Origin: JAJZQD01 sp021847735
GTDB taxonomy: Bacteria > Bacillota > Thermincolia > Thermincolales > UBA2595
Assembly (NCBI GenBank): GCA_027324025.1
Contig: DAHVYW010000036.1
Span: 1-28,983, forward strand
DNA: 28,983 nucleotides
Direction of reading: 5' to 3'
Below are positions 1 to 7,109 of the stretch, one piece after another (positions within the stretch are counted from its first letter, which is position 1; each line of letters opens with the position of its first letter). The position numbers and the translations under genes were made by a program. The notes under the pieces are model-generated. The model saw only the letters and a list, made by a program, of their open reading frames with translations, was not told where the DNA came from and ran no database searches.

Positions 1-61
1 GTGGGGGACTCTACCCCCACTGAAGCAGAAAAGTGGAACCTCCACCTTATAGAAGGTGGAG
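1..61. other. Two short perfect hairpins at the left edge
   Basis: Positions 1-20 form a 7-bp hairpin (GTGGGGG/CCCCCAC, 6-nt loop) and positions 40-61 form a 9-bp hairpin (CTCCACCTT/AAGGTGGAG, loop ATAG). Neither is followed by a run of T, so they are not textbook intrinsic terminators. They could end a gene lying to the left of the window or sit in the leader of the thioesterase gene that starts about 100 nt downstream. I see no convincing promoter between them and that gene. Confidence 0.5.
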
Positions 62-162
62 TCTTGGAATTGGGATTAACTATTTTGTGCATTATGGCAG
101 GAATTTAACTAAGCACACCGAATCCTAACTATTACCTAAAAAGTATTATTGGAGGTGTAGTC

Positions 163-564
163 ATGGATCCGTCTTTAAAAATTGGCATTTTTGGTGAAGC
201 AAAGACGGTAGTGTCTGATAAAAATACTGCCATTACCCACGGGAGCGGCAGCATCCCTGTTTTTGCGACACCGGCGATGATAGCCCTGATGGAGAACGCA
301 GCACTGTCTTCCGTAGAGCCCCTTCTTCCCGAAGGCCACACCACAGTTGGGATTAGCATCAGTTCATCCCATATAGCAGCAACCCCGGTCGGGATGGAAG
401 TTACGGCCAAAGCGGAATTGGTGGAGATAGACGGAAAACGCCTTGTTTTCAAAGTTGAGGGTTATGACGCGAAGGAAAAGATTGGTGAAGGGACTCACCA
501 GAGATTTATCATTAACAAAGAAAAATTCATGAAAAAGAATGAAGAAAAGAGGGCCGCAAAATAG
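163..564 (+). CDS. FlK-like hotdog-fold acyl-CoA thioesterase
   Basis: A 133-residue single-domain hotdog thioesterase, predicted to hydrolyse an acyl-CoA in the cytoplasm. Residues Thr36, Glu44 and His70 have the same spacing (8 and 26 residues) as the Thr42/Glu50/His76 triad known in fluoroacetyl-CoA thioesterase FlK, and the surrounding ATPAM, LMENAA and HIAATPVGM segments are typical of that family. Length is normal. The ATG is preceded by GGAGGTG at 151-157. It stands alone, with about 400 nt before the next gene. The family is far wider than fluoroacetate resistance, so the substrate cannot be named; a housekeeping role in clearing a toxic or stalled acyl-CoA is an inference. The lysine-rich C-terminal tail (about residues 119-133) looks disordered. 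Confidence 0.85.
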   Translation: MDPSLKIGIFGEAKTVVSDKNTAITHGSGSIPVFATPAMIALMENAALSSVEPLLPEGHTTVGISISSSHIAATPVGMEVTAKAELVEIDGKRLVFKVEGYDAKEKIGEGTHQRFIINKEKFMKKNEEKRAAK

Positions 565-975
565 TTCTAATAGGAATCCGCAGAATATATTCTATAAAGT
601 GGTGACCGAGCTGCCTTCTTCCAACAGAGGATATGTCATTAATTTTTTAAATATTTTGTCTTTATTGGCAGGAGAATTTATAAAGGTCACGAATAATAAT
701 AAGGCTAACCAAATAAGCCCCCCGACAGAGGTGTTGCCCGTATGGGCAAAGACGGCTTTGTGAATGTTTTCATAAGCCGTTTATTCGCTGCTCTGTTGGA
801 GCGGGCTGCTTCAGGTATATTGATTCAAACGGTAAATCTATTGGGTTGCCGAAACATACAAGCTTATCTAAATAATTTTAAAGGGGGGGTTAATGTTTTC
901 AAGCAGGAGGAATAATTCTTGCGTGTTTTTGTGGTTAATTCAATTTTATAATGAGTCGAAGGGAGAGATTATTTA
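565..975 (+). promoter_or_regulatory. Non-coding leader with predicted three-way junction upstream of the formate-THF ligase
   Basis: This 411-nt gap holds no convincing gene. It contains an outer stem 723-730/791-798 (CGACAGAG/CTCTGTTG, one G-U pair) enclosing two hairpins: 734-749 (TTGCCC/GGGCAA, 4-nt loop) and 752-780 (ACGGCTT/AAGCCGT, with an inner TGAA/TTCA). Together they make a compact three-way junction. A further weaker hairpin lies at 830-851 (CGGTAA/TTGCCG). A TATAAT sequence occurs at 947-952 but has no good -35 and lies very close to the start codon. I could not match the region to the THF, ZTP, purine or c-di-GMP riboswitch consensus sequences that I remember. A cis-regulatory RNA is an inference. 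Confidence 0.4.
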
Positions 976-2751
976 ATGCCTTACAATCCTAGGTCAATGA
1001 ATCCGACTGAGTTTAAAGATTGGCAAATTGCCGCTGAGGCAGAAAAGTTTTTACCTACTCCTGAGGAGTGGATTGAGAAATTAGGGCTGAAAAAGGAAGA
1101 GATGATTCCTTACGGTAAAACGCCCAAACTCGATTTCATCAAGATAATGGACCGCCTGAAGGATAAGCCTGACGGCAAATATGTTGAAGTTACCGCCATT
1201 ACTCCTACACCGCTAGGCGAAGGCAAGACAACCGTTTCCATGGGGCTTATTCAGGGACTCGGTGTAAAAGGCAAGAATGTTGGTGGAGCACTTCGCCAAC
1301 CTTCCGGTGGACCGACTATGAACGTAAAGGGTACTGCAGCCGGTGGCGGTAATGCCCTGCTTATTCCGATGACCGAGTTTTCCCTCGGCCTTACCGGAGA
1401 TATCAATGATATCATGAACGCTCACAACCTGGCCATGGTAGCCCTCACTTCCCGGTATCAGCATGAGTGCAACTATACTGACGAAGAGCTTACCAAGCGT
1501 GGTTTAAGGCGTCTTGATATAGACCCGAAAAACGTTGAGATGGGATGGGTAATGGACTTCTGTGCCCAGTCTTTACGGAACATCATGATTGGCCTTGGCG
1601 GAAAGAAAGACGGATATCCGATGGCATCCAGATTCGGTATCGCAGTAGGGTCCGAACTAATGGCTATTCTCGCTGTTTCAAGAGACCTGGCAGACCTGAG
1701 AGACCGTCTTGGCAAGATTATCGTTGCCTATGACAGGACAGGTAAACCGGTTACCACCTCTGACCTTGATGTGGCCGGCGCTATGTGCGCTTGGATGCGA
1801 AACACCATCAACCCGACCCTTTGCTATTCAGTAGAAGGCCAGCCTGTATTGATTCATGCAGGGCCGTTCGCCAACATCGCTATTGGCCAGAACTCTGTTA
1901 TCTCTGACCGCTTAGGTCTGAAACTGTTCGATTACACTGTAACCGAGAGTGGTTTTGCCGCTGACATCGGTTTCGAGAAATTCTGGAACGTAAAATGCCG
2001 CCTAAGTGGCAACGTCCCCAACGTTTCAGTTATCGTAGCTACTATCAGGGCTCTCAAGATGCACGGTGGCGGCCCAACCGTTGCCCCCGGACGTCCACTG
2101 CCCGCAGAATATACCCAGGAAAACCTCGACTTGGTGGAAAAGGGCTGCGAGAACCTGTTCCATATGGTCAATGTGGTCAAGAAATCGGGTATCATTCCTG
2201 TTGTCTGTATCAACAGCTTCTACACTGACACCAAAGCAGAAGTTGACCTGGTCAGGAAGAAGTGCGCTGAATTCGGAGTTCGCTGTGCATTGTCCGAGCA
2301 CTGGATGTATGGTGGTGAAGGCGCTGCTGAGCTGGCTGACGTGGTTATGGATGCCTGCAATGAGCCTACCAACTACAAACCGCTCTATCCGCTGGAAATG
2401 CCGCTCCGCCAGCGTGTTGACATGATTGCCAAGGAAGTTTACGGTGCTGACGGCGTTATCTGGTCACCGGTTGCCGAAGCTAAGGCTAAGAAATTTGAAT
2501 CCGATCCTCATTACGCAGATTTCCAAACCATGATGGTAAAAACTCACCTGAGTCTTACCCACGACCCGACACTAAAGGGTGTTCCCAAGAACTGGATGCT
2601 GCCGATTCGCGATGTTTTGGTTTATGGCGGCGCCAAGTTCCTCTGCCCGTGCGCCGGGGACATCTCCTTAATGCCTGGTACCGCTTCCGACCCAGCCTAC
2701 AGGAAAGTAGACGTGAATGTAAAAACCGGCGAAGTAAGCGGATTGTTCTAA
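976..2751 (+). CDS. fhs: Formate-tetrahydrofolate ligase (divergent lineage)
   Basis: ATP-dependent activation of formate onto tetrahydrofolate, giving 10-formyl-THF, the entry to the methyl branch of the Wood-Ljungdahl pathway and to purine synthesis. The 591-residue protein carries the P-loop TPLGEGKT at 78-85, followed by GGGNALLIPM and FSLGLTGDIN, the equivalents of the usual GGGYAQVVPM and INLHFTGD, and it ends in SGLF like the Moorella enzyme. It is about 30 residues longer than classical enzymes (about 556-560), with a distinct N-terminal segment and a rewritten C-terminus (GDISLMPG in place of the usual IMTMPGLP). RBS GGGAGAG lies at 961-967. It is monocistronic, with its own terminator. 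The identity is clear at family level; the divergence raises the question of whether kinetics or direction differ. Confidence 0.93.
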   Translation: MPYNPRSMNPTEFKDWQIAAEAEKFLPTPEEWIEKLGLKKEEMIPYGKTPKLDFIKIMDRLKDKPDGKYVEVTAITPTPLGEGKTTVSMGLIQGLGVKGKNVGGALRQPSGGPTMNVKGTAAGGGNALLIPMTEFSLGLTGDINDIMNAHNLAMVALTSRYQHECNYTDEELTKRGLRRLDIDPKNVEMGWVMDFCAQSLRNIMIGLGGKKDGYPMASRFGIAVGSELMAILAVSRDLADLRDRLGKIIVAYDRTGKPVTTSDLDVAGAMCAWMRNTINPTLCYSVEGQPVLIHAGPFANIAIGQNSVISDRLGLKLFDYTVTESGFAADIGFEKFWNVKCRLSGNVPNVSVIVATIRALKMHGGGPTVAPGRPLPAEYTQENLDLVEKGCENLFHMVNVVKKSGIIPVVCINSFYTDTKAEVDLVRKKCAEFGVRCALSEHWMYGGEGAAELADVVMDACNEPTNYKPLYPLEMPLRQRVDMIAKEVYGADGVIWSPVAEAKAKKFESDPHYADFQTMMVKTHLSLTHDPTLKGVPKNWMLPIRDVLVYGGAKFLCPCAGDISLMPGTASDPAYRKVDVNVKTGEVSGLF

Positions 2752-2773
2752 AAAAAATATGCAACATTAAAAA

Positions 2774-2806
2774 GGGGGTGTCTCAAAAGGAGGCACCTCC
2801 TTTCTT
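2774..2806 (+). terminator. Intrinsic terminator after formate-THF ligase
   Basis: An 11-bp stem 2774-2784/2790-2800 (GGGGGTGTCTC/GAGGCACCTCC with two G-U pairs) with loop AAAAG, followed by TTTCTT. It lies 22 nt after the stop codon. Confidence 0.8.
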
Positions 2807-2864
2807 GTAGTATGCCCGGCATGGGCTTTGGGGGAACATATGAGATTATTCAATTCAAAAAAAA

Positions 2865-2947
2865 TAGAAAAAATAACATAGTGGGTGTATAATAAAACTA
2901 CAAATGTAGTTACAGTAATAATAATTATTTGCGTTCACAAACTGTAA
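2865..2947 (+). promoter_or_regulatory. Putative promoter with overlapping inverted repeats
   Basis: A perfect -10 TATAAT at 2888-2893 has a weak -35 TAGAAA at 2865-2870 (17-nt spacer). Directly downstream, over the expected transcription start, are AACTAC/GTAGTT (2896-2901 and 2906-2911) and a longer-range repeat TTACAGT/ACTGTAA (2910-2916 and 2941-2947). These could be an operator or leader structure for the methyltransferase gene. Confidence 0.4.
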
Positions 2948-3033
2948 GGGGGTGGTTGCCGGGATACTTTCACAGACCGTTGTCAAGAAGAAAATTATAT
3001 TGTTACATAACTTAGAAAAGGACGGTGTTAAGC

Positions 3034-4101
3034 ATGGCACGACAAGAAACGATGTCACCGCCGGAACGAATGCATGCCCTTCTCACAGGCCAAAAGTTAG
3101 ACCGTGTTCCTTTTATCCCGTTTATCTTCGGTTATACTGCTGTTGCAACCGGTTACAAGGTTGGTGACATTTATGCCGAGCCGGAAATTAGTTTCCGGGC
3201 CCAGCTCTTAACCCAGGAACTCTTTGGCTACGACGGCTCGCCCCTATATGGCTACGCTTCATATGGCGGTTGGGAACTTGGTGGAGAGATACATTTTCCT
3301 TACGGTAAGTGGGAGCAAGCGCCGAATGTGACCAGGCATCCATTAAGTACCCGTGAAGCCATCGAAGAATATGAGGTGCCCGAAGATGTCAGCAAATGTG
3401 GGGCCGTTCCTCTTATGCTTCGGTTTTCCGACCTGCAGGCCCAGTATGGGATGCCTGTCATTGTTCAGGCAGGGACACCGTTTACATGTGCCGGTGCCGC
3501 TATCGGGGAAGAAATTATGCTTAAGTGGATGAGAAAAGAACCACAGTTAGTTCACCAGGTGTTACGCAAGACAACAGATTTTCTGCTCAAAGTAATAGAA
3601 CTTTTTGTCAAACGCTATGGGGCGGAAAGAATGATGGCCTTTGACGGAGGGCCCACGGAAGCCAACCAACTGATTTCACCCAAACAATTTGAAGAATTTG
3701 CCCTGCCCTATGTTTCGGAAATCCATGACAAGGCTATTGCTATGGGAATAAACACCTTCTTTACCCATATCTGTGGTGAACAAAACCTCAACCTGCCATA
3801 CTGGGAAAAAGTAGACTGCGGCAATCCGGGTATAGTGAGTGTCGGGCACGAAGTAAGCTTGGATAAAGCTAAGCAGATATTTGGGGAGAGGAATATTGTC
3901 GCCGGCAATATCAATACGACAGTTATTCAGATGGGTACCCCGGAAGAGGTATACGAACTAACAAAAAACATCATTTTGCAGGGCAAAGATTCTCCGCGGG
4001 GATTTGTCTTAATGGCGGGATGTGAGGTGCCGGTGTTGGCCCCGCCGATAAATATCTACTATATGATGAAGGCATTACGGGACTTTGGGTTCTACGATTG
4101 A
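3034..4101 (+). CDS. Uroporphyrinogen decarboxylase-family (MtaA/CmuA-type) methyltransferase
   Basis: A 355-residue TIM-barrel protein of the UroD/MtaA superfamily. His245-x-Cys247 (in THICGE) and Cys330 (in AGCEVP) match the zinc-binding HxC...C pattern of corrinoid-linked methyltransferases such as MtaA, which true uroporphyrinogen decarboxylases lack. Predicted role: zinc-dependent methyl transfer between a corrinoid protein and a thiol or other acceptor in the cytoplasm. The partner is unknown because no corrinoid protein is in the window. A GTG at 3025 would be only 2 nt from the AAAAGGA ribosome site (3016-3022), so the ATG at 3034 is preferred. It is monocistronic with its own terminator. 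Its neighbour is formate-THF ligase, which suggests one-carbon metabolism. Confidence 0.8.
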   Translation: MARQETMSPPERMHALLTGQKLDRVPFIPFIFGYTAVATGYKVGDIYAEPEISFRAQLLTQELFGYDGSPLYGYASYGGWELGGEIHFPYGKWEQAPNVTRHPLSTREAIEEYEVPEDVSKCGAVPLMLRFSDLQAQYGMPVIVQAGTPFTCAGAAIGEEIMLKWMRKEPQLVHQVLRKTTDFLLKVIELFVKRYGAERMMAFDGGPTEANQLISPKQFEEFALPYVSEIHDKAIAMGINTFFTHICGEQNLNLPYWEKVDCGNPGIVSVGHEVSLDKAKQIFGERNIVAGNINTTVIQMGTPEEVYELTKNIILQGKDSPRGFVLMAGCEVPVLAPPINIYYMMKALRDFGFYD

Positions 4102-4167
4102 TTCGGTTGCTGTTGATACCTTTTCACGACAGGATGATATGAGATGGTTACAACGAGGGTAAGAAAG

Positions 4168-4197
4168 GGCTGCTGACGGAGGTCAACAGCCTTTTTT
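4168..4197 (+). terminator. Intrinsic terminator after the methyltransferase
   Basis: Stem GGCTG-C-TGAC (4168-4177) pairs with GTCA-A-CAGCC (4182-4191) with one central mismatch, followed by six T residues. Confidence 0.85.
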
Positions 4198-4293
4198 ACG
4201 TCAAGGGCAGGATTTCTGCGGAATATGTCTAATAAAGTATGTTACTGCCAAGCAAACTAAGGTTAGTAATTAATCACCTATGGGGGGAGTTTC

Positions 4294-4815
4294 TTGACCA
4301 GGGTGCAGTCAATAATGGAAGACCCGCTATTTGCGGAATACCTTTCAAAAAACAGTATCAAAGAGGCGGACAGGAAATTCTGCCGGCATACTTTCCAACA
4401 CCTTGTGGATGTTGCCCGTATCACATATATCCAGATGCTGGAAAGCGGCGGCATCAAGAGTTTTTGCGAGGAAAAGGATATTAATATGAGGTTGGCCCGG
4501 GAAATAATTTACGCCGCCGCCCTGCTCCATGACATTGGGCGATGGAAGGAGTATGAAACCGGGGAGGACCATGCGGCTGTCAGTGCGGAACTGGCCAGGG
4601 ACATATTGAGGAGGACCGGATTTCGTGAAAGCGAGATTCGGATAATAACCACCGCCATTTCGGAACATCGGCGGACGACAGAAAATATGTCAGTACTTGG
4701 TACGTTTCTATACAGGGCAGACAATCAGTCCAGGCTGTGCTTGCGGTGTGAGGCAAGCAATGAATGCTATAAATTTGACCAGATGGAAACAGCCCGCAAG
4801 GGGCTGATTTATTAA
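4294..4815 (+). CDS. HD-domain phosphohydrolase-like protein, first gene of the folate operon
   Basis: A 173-residue protein with an HD metal-dependent phosphohydrolase fold: His32 (HTFQH), the His79-Asp80 doublet in LLHDIGRW, a downstream DHAAVSAE segment and Asp143 in RADNQSR. After the domain comes a Cys cluster, Cys149-x2-Cys152-x5-Cys158, which could bind a metal. The likely start is TTG at 4294, 4 nt after GGGGAG; the next in-frame GTG at 4303 is 13 nt away. It precedes folP by 29 nt in the same direction. The substrate is unknown; removal of phosphate from a pterin precursor is suggested only by the neighbourhood. A nucleotide hydrolase or signalling function is equally possible. Confidence 0.75.
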   Translation: MTRVQSIMEDPLFAEYLSKNSIKEADRKFCRHTFQHLVDVARITYIQMLESGGIKSFCEEKDINMRLAREIIYAAALLHDIGRWKEYETGEDHAAVSAELARDILRRTGFRESEIRIITTAISEHRRTTENMSVLGTFLYRADNQSRLCLRCEASNECYKFDQMETARKGLIY

Positions 4816-4844
4816 AAATATTTGGGCATTTGGAGGAATGTAGT

Positions 4845-6029
4845 GTGAGAATCAGGGCAATTAAAATAGATGATGCTGCCAAGGCGAGACAGGAAATCGC
4901 CTCCATCGGGGCTGACGATGCCGGGGTTGCGGTAATGGCTCCAAAGGCCATCTACAGGGTAATCAAAGTCGAAAATATTTCCGCTAAGGCGGCGGTTGTT
5001 TTAAAACAGGAAATGCTTTCTAAAGGAGGTGAAGCGGCTGTTAGCAGGGGGGTTGGCAATTTTTCGGTCGAAAAAACCGACGTTTTGCTGATGGGTACTG
5101 TCAGGCAGTTTAACAGGCTGATTAGCAAACTGAGGGCCCAGCCTTTCGGACTGAGCAAACTGGCGGAACTGTTGTGCCAGGCCATGGGTAACCTGGACAG
5201 CAGCTGTCGCCAGCTTGGTCTGAATTGCCGTGGGTATCACCTGCCATTGGGCGAAAGAACTATTGTGATGGGGATCCTCAATATAACCCCTGATTCATTT
5301 TCTGACGGAGGCCAGTTTTTTGACCTGGACGTAGCAGTAGAACATGCACTGGAAATGGTTGAACAGGGGGCCGATATTATTGATATAGGCGGGGAATCTA
5401 CCAGGCCGAAGGCCTCTCCGTTACCTTTGGAAGCCGAACTGGAGAGGGTAATGCCGGTCCTGAAAAAACTTGTGCGGGAGATAAAGGTACCTATTTCTGT
5501 AGATACGTACAAGGCTGAGGTAGCCAGACAGGCCCTGGCCGAAGGGGCCCACATAATAAATGATGTCTGGGGGCTCCAGGCCGATCCCGAAATGGCCGGC
5601 GTGGTTGCCCGGTTCGACGATGCACCCCTGATTCTTATGCACAACCAAACTGGTAACGAATATAAAAGCATGATGGATGACATCCTGGGTTCGCTTGGGG
5701 AGAGTGCCGGGAAAGCGTTAGAGGCAGGCATAAAACGGGAAAACATAGTCCTAGATCCGGGAATTGGCTTCGGAAAAGACACAGACCAGAACCTGGAGGT
5801 AATGAACCGCCTGTGGGAGTTTAAAACCCTTGGTTACCCAATCCTGCTTGGCACCTCCAGAAAATCCATGATCGGCAACACCTTGGGACTGCCGGTAACG
5901 GAAAGGGTTGAAGGCACGGCAGCCACTGTCGCATTTGGCATAGCCCAGGGTGCGGATATTGTCAGGGTGCATGATATTAAAGAAATGGTACGGGTAGTAA
6001 AAATGACTGATGCTATGGTGAGGAGGTAG
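4845..6029 (+). CDS. folP: Dihydropteroate synthase with N-terminal extension
   Basis: Condenses 6-hydroxymethyl-dihydropterin diphosphate with p-aminobenzoate to dihydropteroate in folate synthesis. The catalytic TIM barrel starts near residue 131 and shows MGILNITPDSFSDGG at 142-156, DIGGESTRP, ISVDTYKAEVA, IINDVWG, DPGIGFGK and LLGTSRKSMIG. About 130 residues precede it, whereas typical DHPS is about 270-280 residues in all; this N-terminal region is small-residue and charge rich and I do not recognise its fold. The start is GTG at 4845, 8 nt after GGAGG (4832-4836); an in-frame TTG at 4830 would overlap the ribosome site. folB follows after 4 nt. Confidence 0.93.
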   Translation: MRIRAIKIDDAAKARQEIASIGADDAGVAVMAPKAIYRVIKVENISAKAAVVLKQEMLSKGGEAAVSRGVGNFSVEKTDVLLMGTVRQFNRLISKLRAQPFGLSKLAELLCQAMGNLDSSCRQLGLNCRGYHLPLGERTIVMGILNITPDSFSDGGQFFDLDVAVEHALEMVEQGADIIDIGGESTRPKASPLPLEAELERVMPVLKKLVREIKVPISVDTYKAEVARQALAEGAHIINDVWGLQADPEMAGVVARFDDAPLILMHNQTGNEYKSMMDDILGSLGESAGKALEAGIKRENIVLDPGIGFGKDTDQNLEVMNRLWEFKTLGYPILLGTSRKSMIGNTLGLPVTERVEGTAATVAFGIAQGADIVRVHDIKEMVRVVKMTDAMVRR

Positions 6030-6033
6030 CAAT

Positions 6034-6402
6034 ATGGGTAAAGATAAGATAATTCTCTCCGGGATGCAGTTTTACGGGCGACACGGTGTTTTTCCTGAGG
6101 AAAAAGCGATGGGCCAGAAATTCATAATTGATGTCGAACTGTTCCTGGATTTGAAAAGAGCGGGGACTTCCGATGATATTGCCAATACACCCAATTATGC
6201 CGATATATATGCAATCATAAAGAACGCCACAACTCAGAACAACTATAATTTGATAGAAGCTCTGGCGGAAGCCATTGCCCAGGAAATACTGTCAGCCTAC
6301 CATATTGACCAGGTGGTTGTCCGGGTGCGCAAGCCTCATGCCCCAATCAGCGGGATTTTTGACTATATGGGCTGCGAAATTGTAAGGGGGCGCAAGGGAT
6401 AA
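6034..6402 (+). CDS. folB: Dihydroneopterin aldolase
   Basis: Converts 7,8-dihydroneopterin to 6-hydroxymethyl-dihydropterin and glycolaldehyde. The 122 residues are the usual size; GMQFYGRHGVFPEEK near the start, TPNYADIY, NLIEALAEAIA and VRVRKPHAPI are family hallmarks, including the Lys of the last motif. The ATG follows a GGAGG-type site embedded in the end of folP, and the stop codon overlaps the folK start by one base (TAATG at 6400-6404), so translation is probably coupled. Confidence 0.95.
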   Translation: MGKDKIILSGMQFYGRHGVFPEEKAMGQKFIIDVELFLDLKRAGTSDDIANTPNYADIYAIIKNATTQNNYNLIEALAEAIAQEILSAYHIDQVVVRVRKPHAPISGIFDYMGCEIVRGRKG

Positions 6403-6896
6403 TGCCCAAGGCATTTATTGGGCTTGGTTCGAATGAGGGTGAACCGGTCGCCAATCTAACCGGGGCCTTGAGAGCCCTTGACAATACAGCGGGGATAAAG
6501 GTAATTGCTGTTTCATCCCTTTACCTTACCGAGCCGGTAGGGTATGAAAACCAACTGTGGTTTCATAACTGTGTGGCGGAAATCGAAACAAAACTACCGC
6601 CCACCCGACTGTTACAGGTACTGCAGGGCATAGAAAACTCCCTGGGCAGGGTCAGGACTGTCAGGTGGGGGCCCAGAACCGTTGACCTGGACATACTTCT
6701 TTACGACCGGGTGCAGATAGACTCCGAAAAACTGGTTATTCCCCATCCAAGGATGACTGAACGTGCTTTTGTTATGGTTCCTTTGGCAGAAATAGCCGGG
6801 GAAGAGCTGTTTACGGACGGGCGGACTCTTAACGAAATAAGGAGTCTTCTGGGTAATAATCAAAGATACAGTTGCATTCCACAGAAAATATGGTAA
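6402..6896 (+). CDS. folK: 6-hydroxymethyl-7,8-dihydropterin pyrophosphokinase
   Basis: Transfers pyrophosphate from ATP to 6-hydroxymethyl-dihydropterin, supplying the FolP substrate. It has 164 residues, the normal size, with FIGLGSNEG at the N-terminus, the HPPK signature RWGPRTVDLDILLYD, and IPHPRMTERAFVMVPLAEIA. It overlaps folB by one base. Its last codons contain the promoter proposed for the downstream pantothenate operon, so folK probably ends the folate unit (folP-folB-folK plus the HD gene). Confidence 0.95.
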   Translation: MPKAFIGLGSNEGEPVANLTGALRALDNTAGIKVIAVSSLYLTEPVGYENQLWFHNCVAEIETKLPPTRLLQVLQGIENSLGRVRTVRWGPRTVDLDILLYDRVQIDSEKLVIPHPRMTERAFVMVPLAEIAGEELFTDGRTLNEIRSLLGNNQRYSCIPQKIW

Positions 6897-6899
6897 AAT
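6872..6899 (+). promoter_or_regulatory. Promoter for the DUF2520-pan operon, inside the end of folK
   Basis: The -35 TTGCAT (6872-6877), a 16-nt spacer and -10 TAAAAT (6894-6899) with an extended TGG just upstream. Transcription would start near 6906, about 200 nt before the DUF2520 gene, leaving a long leader. Confidence 0.6.
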
Positions 6900-6905
6900 T
6901 AAAAA

Positions 6906-7109
6906 TGCCAGGCAGTATCCAGTTCTGGAATTGCACCGGCGAAGACCTTTTTTGTGGCACGTCAAATATTTTTCATGAAACCGCTTGGAGCCGTGAGGAC
7001 CGAGACGGAAGGTATACTTGATTTTGCTATCAAAAACCTTTCGGATATTTTCGGGGGTTTTTATTTTTTTAATCTATTGTCTAAATTTTCCGCCAAAGGA
7101 GAATGCCGT
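6906..7109 (+). promoter_or_regulatory. Attenuator-like leader of the pantothenate operon
   Basis: A 204-nt untranslated leader. It contains TCCAG/CTGGA and CCGT/ACGG hairpins in its first half, then an intrinsic terminator (7032-7070) before the gene. The terminator's 5' arm overlaps an alternative hairpin TTTTG-CTAT-CAAAA just upstream, so terminator and anti-terminator forms are mutually exclusive. The location in front of panB genes fits a regulatory RNA. The published pan RNA motif is a candidate, but I cannot confirm its consensus by eye. Confidence 0.5.
7032..7070 (+). terminator. Terminator within the pan leader (probable attenuator)
   Basis: AAAAACC (7032-7038) pairs with GGTTTTT (7056-7062), with partial pairing inside (TCGG region), followed by ATTTTTTT. 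It lies between the promoter and the ribosome site AAAGGAGA (7096-7102), where it would stop transcription unless overridden. Confidence 0.65.

Noticed and set aside
539..763. 74-residue plus-strand ORF after the thioesterase
   Set aside because: It overlaps the thioesterase end, has no ribosome site of its own, has low-complexity sequence without family resemblance, and runs into the structured leader.
565..975. Known riboswitch (THF, ZTP, purine or c-di-GMP-I) before fhs
   Set aside because: A GGGTTGCCGAA tail resembles the c-di-GMP-I 3' end, but the GGCAAACC, GAAA loop and GACGCAAAGC elements are missing. THF and ZTP core sequences are also absent by eye.
5237..5782. 181-residue minus-strand ORF inside folP
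   Set aside because: It is the antisense shadow of a clearly coding gene, serine/proline rich and without a ribosome site. The same applies to the other antisense ORFs across the window.
6940..7070. T-box or TPP-type leader before the pan genes
   Set aside because: No GGTGGNACCGCG-type T-box sequence or TPP core (CTGAGA with the matching 3' part) is present.
6954..7109. N-terminal extension of the DUF2520 gene
   Set aside because: The frame is open but passes over a terminator, lacks a ribosome site, and the Rossmann fold starts right at the ATG at 7110, which has AAAGGAGA upstream.
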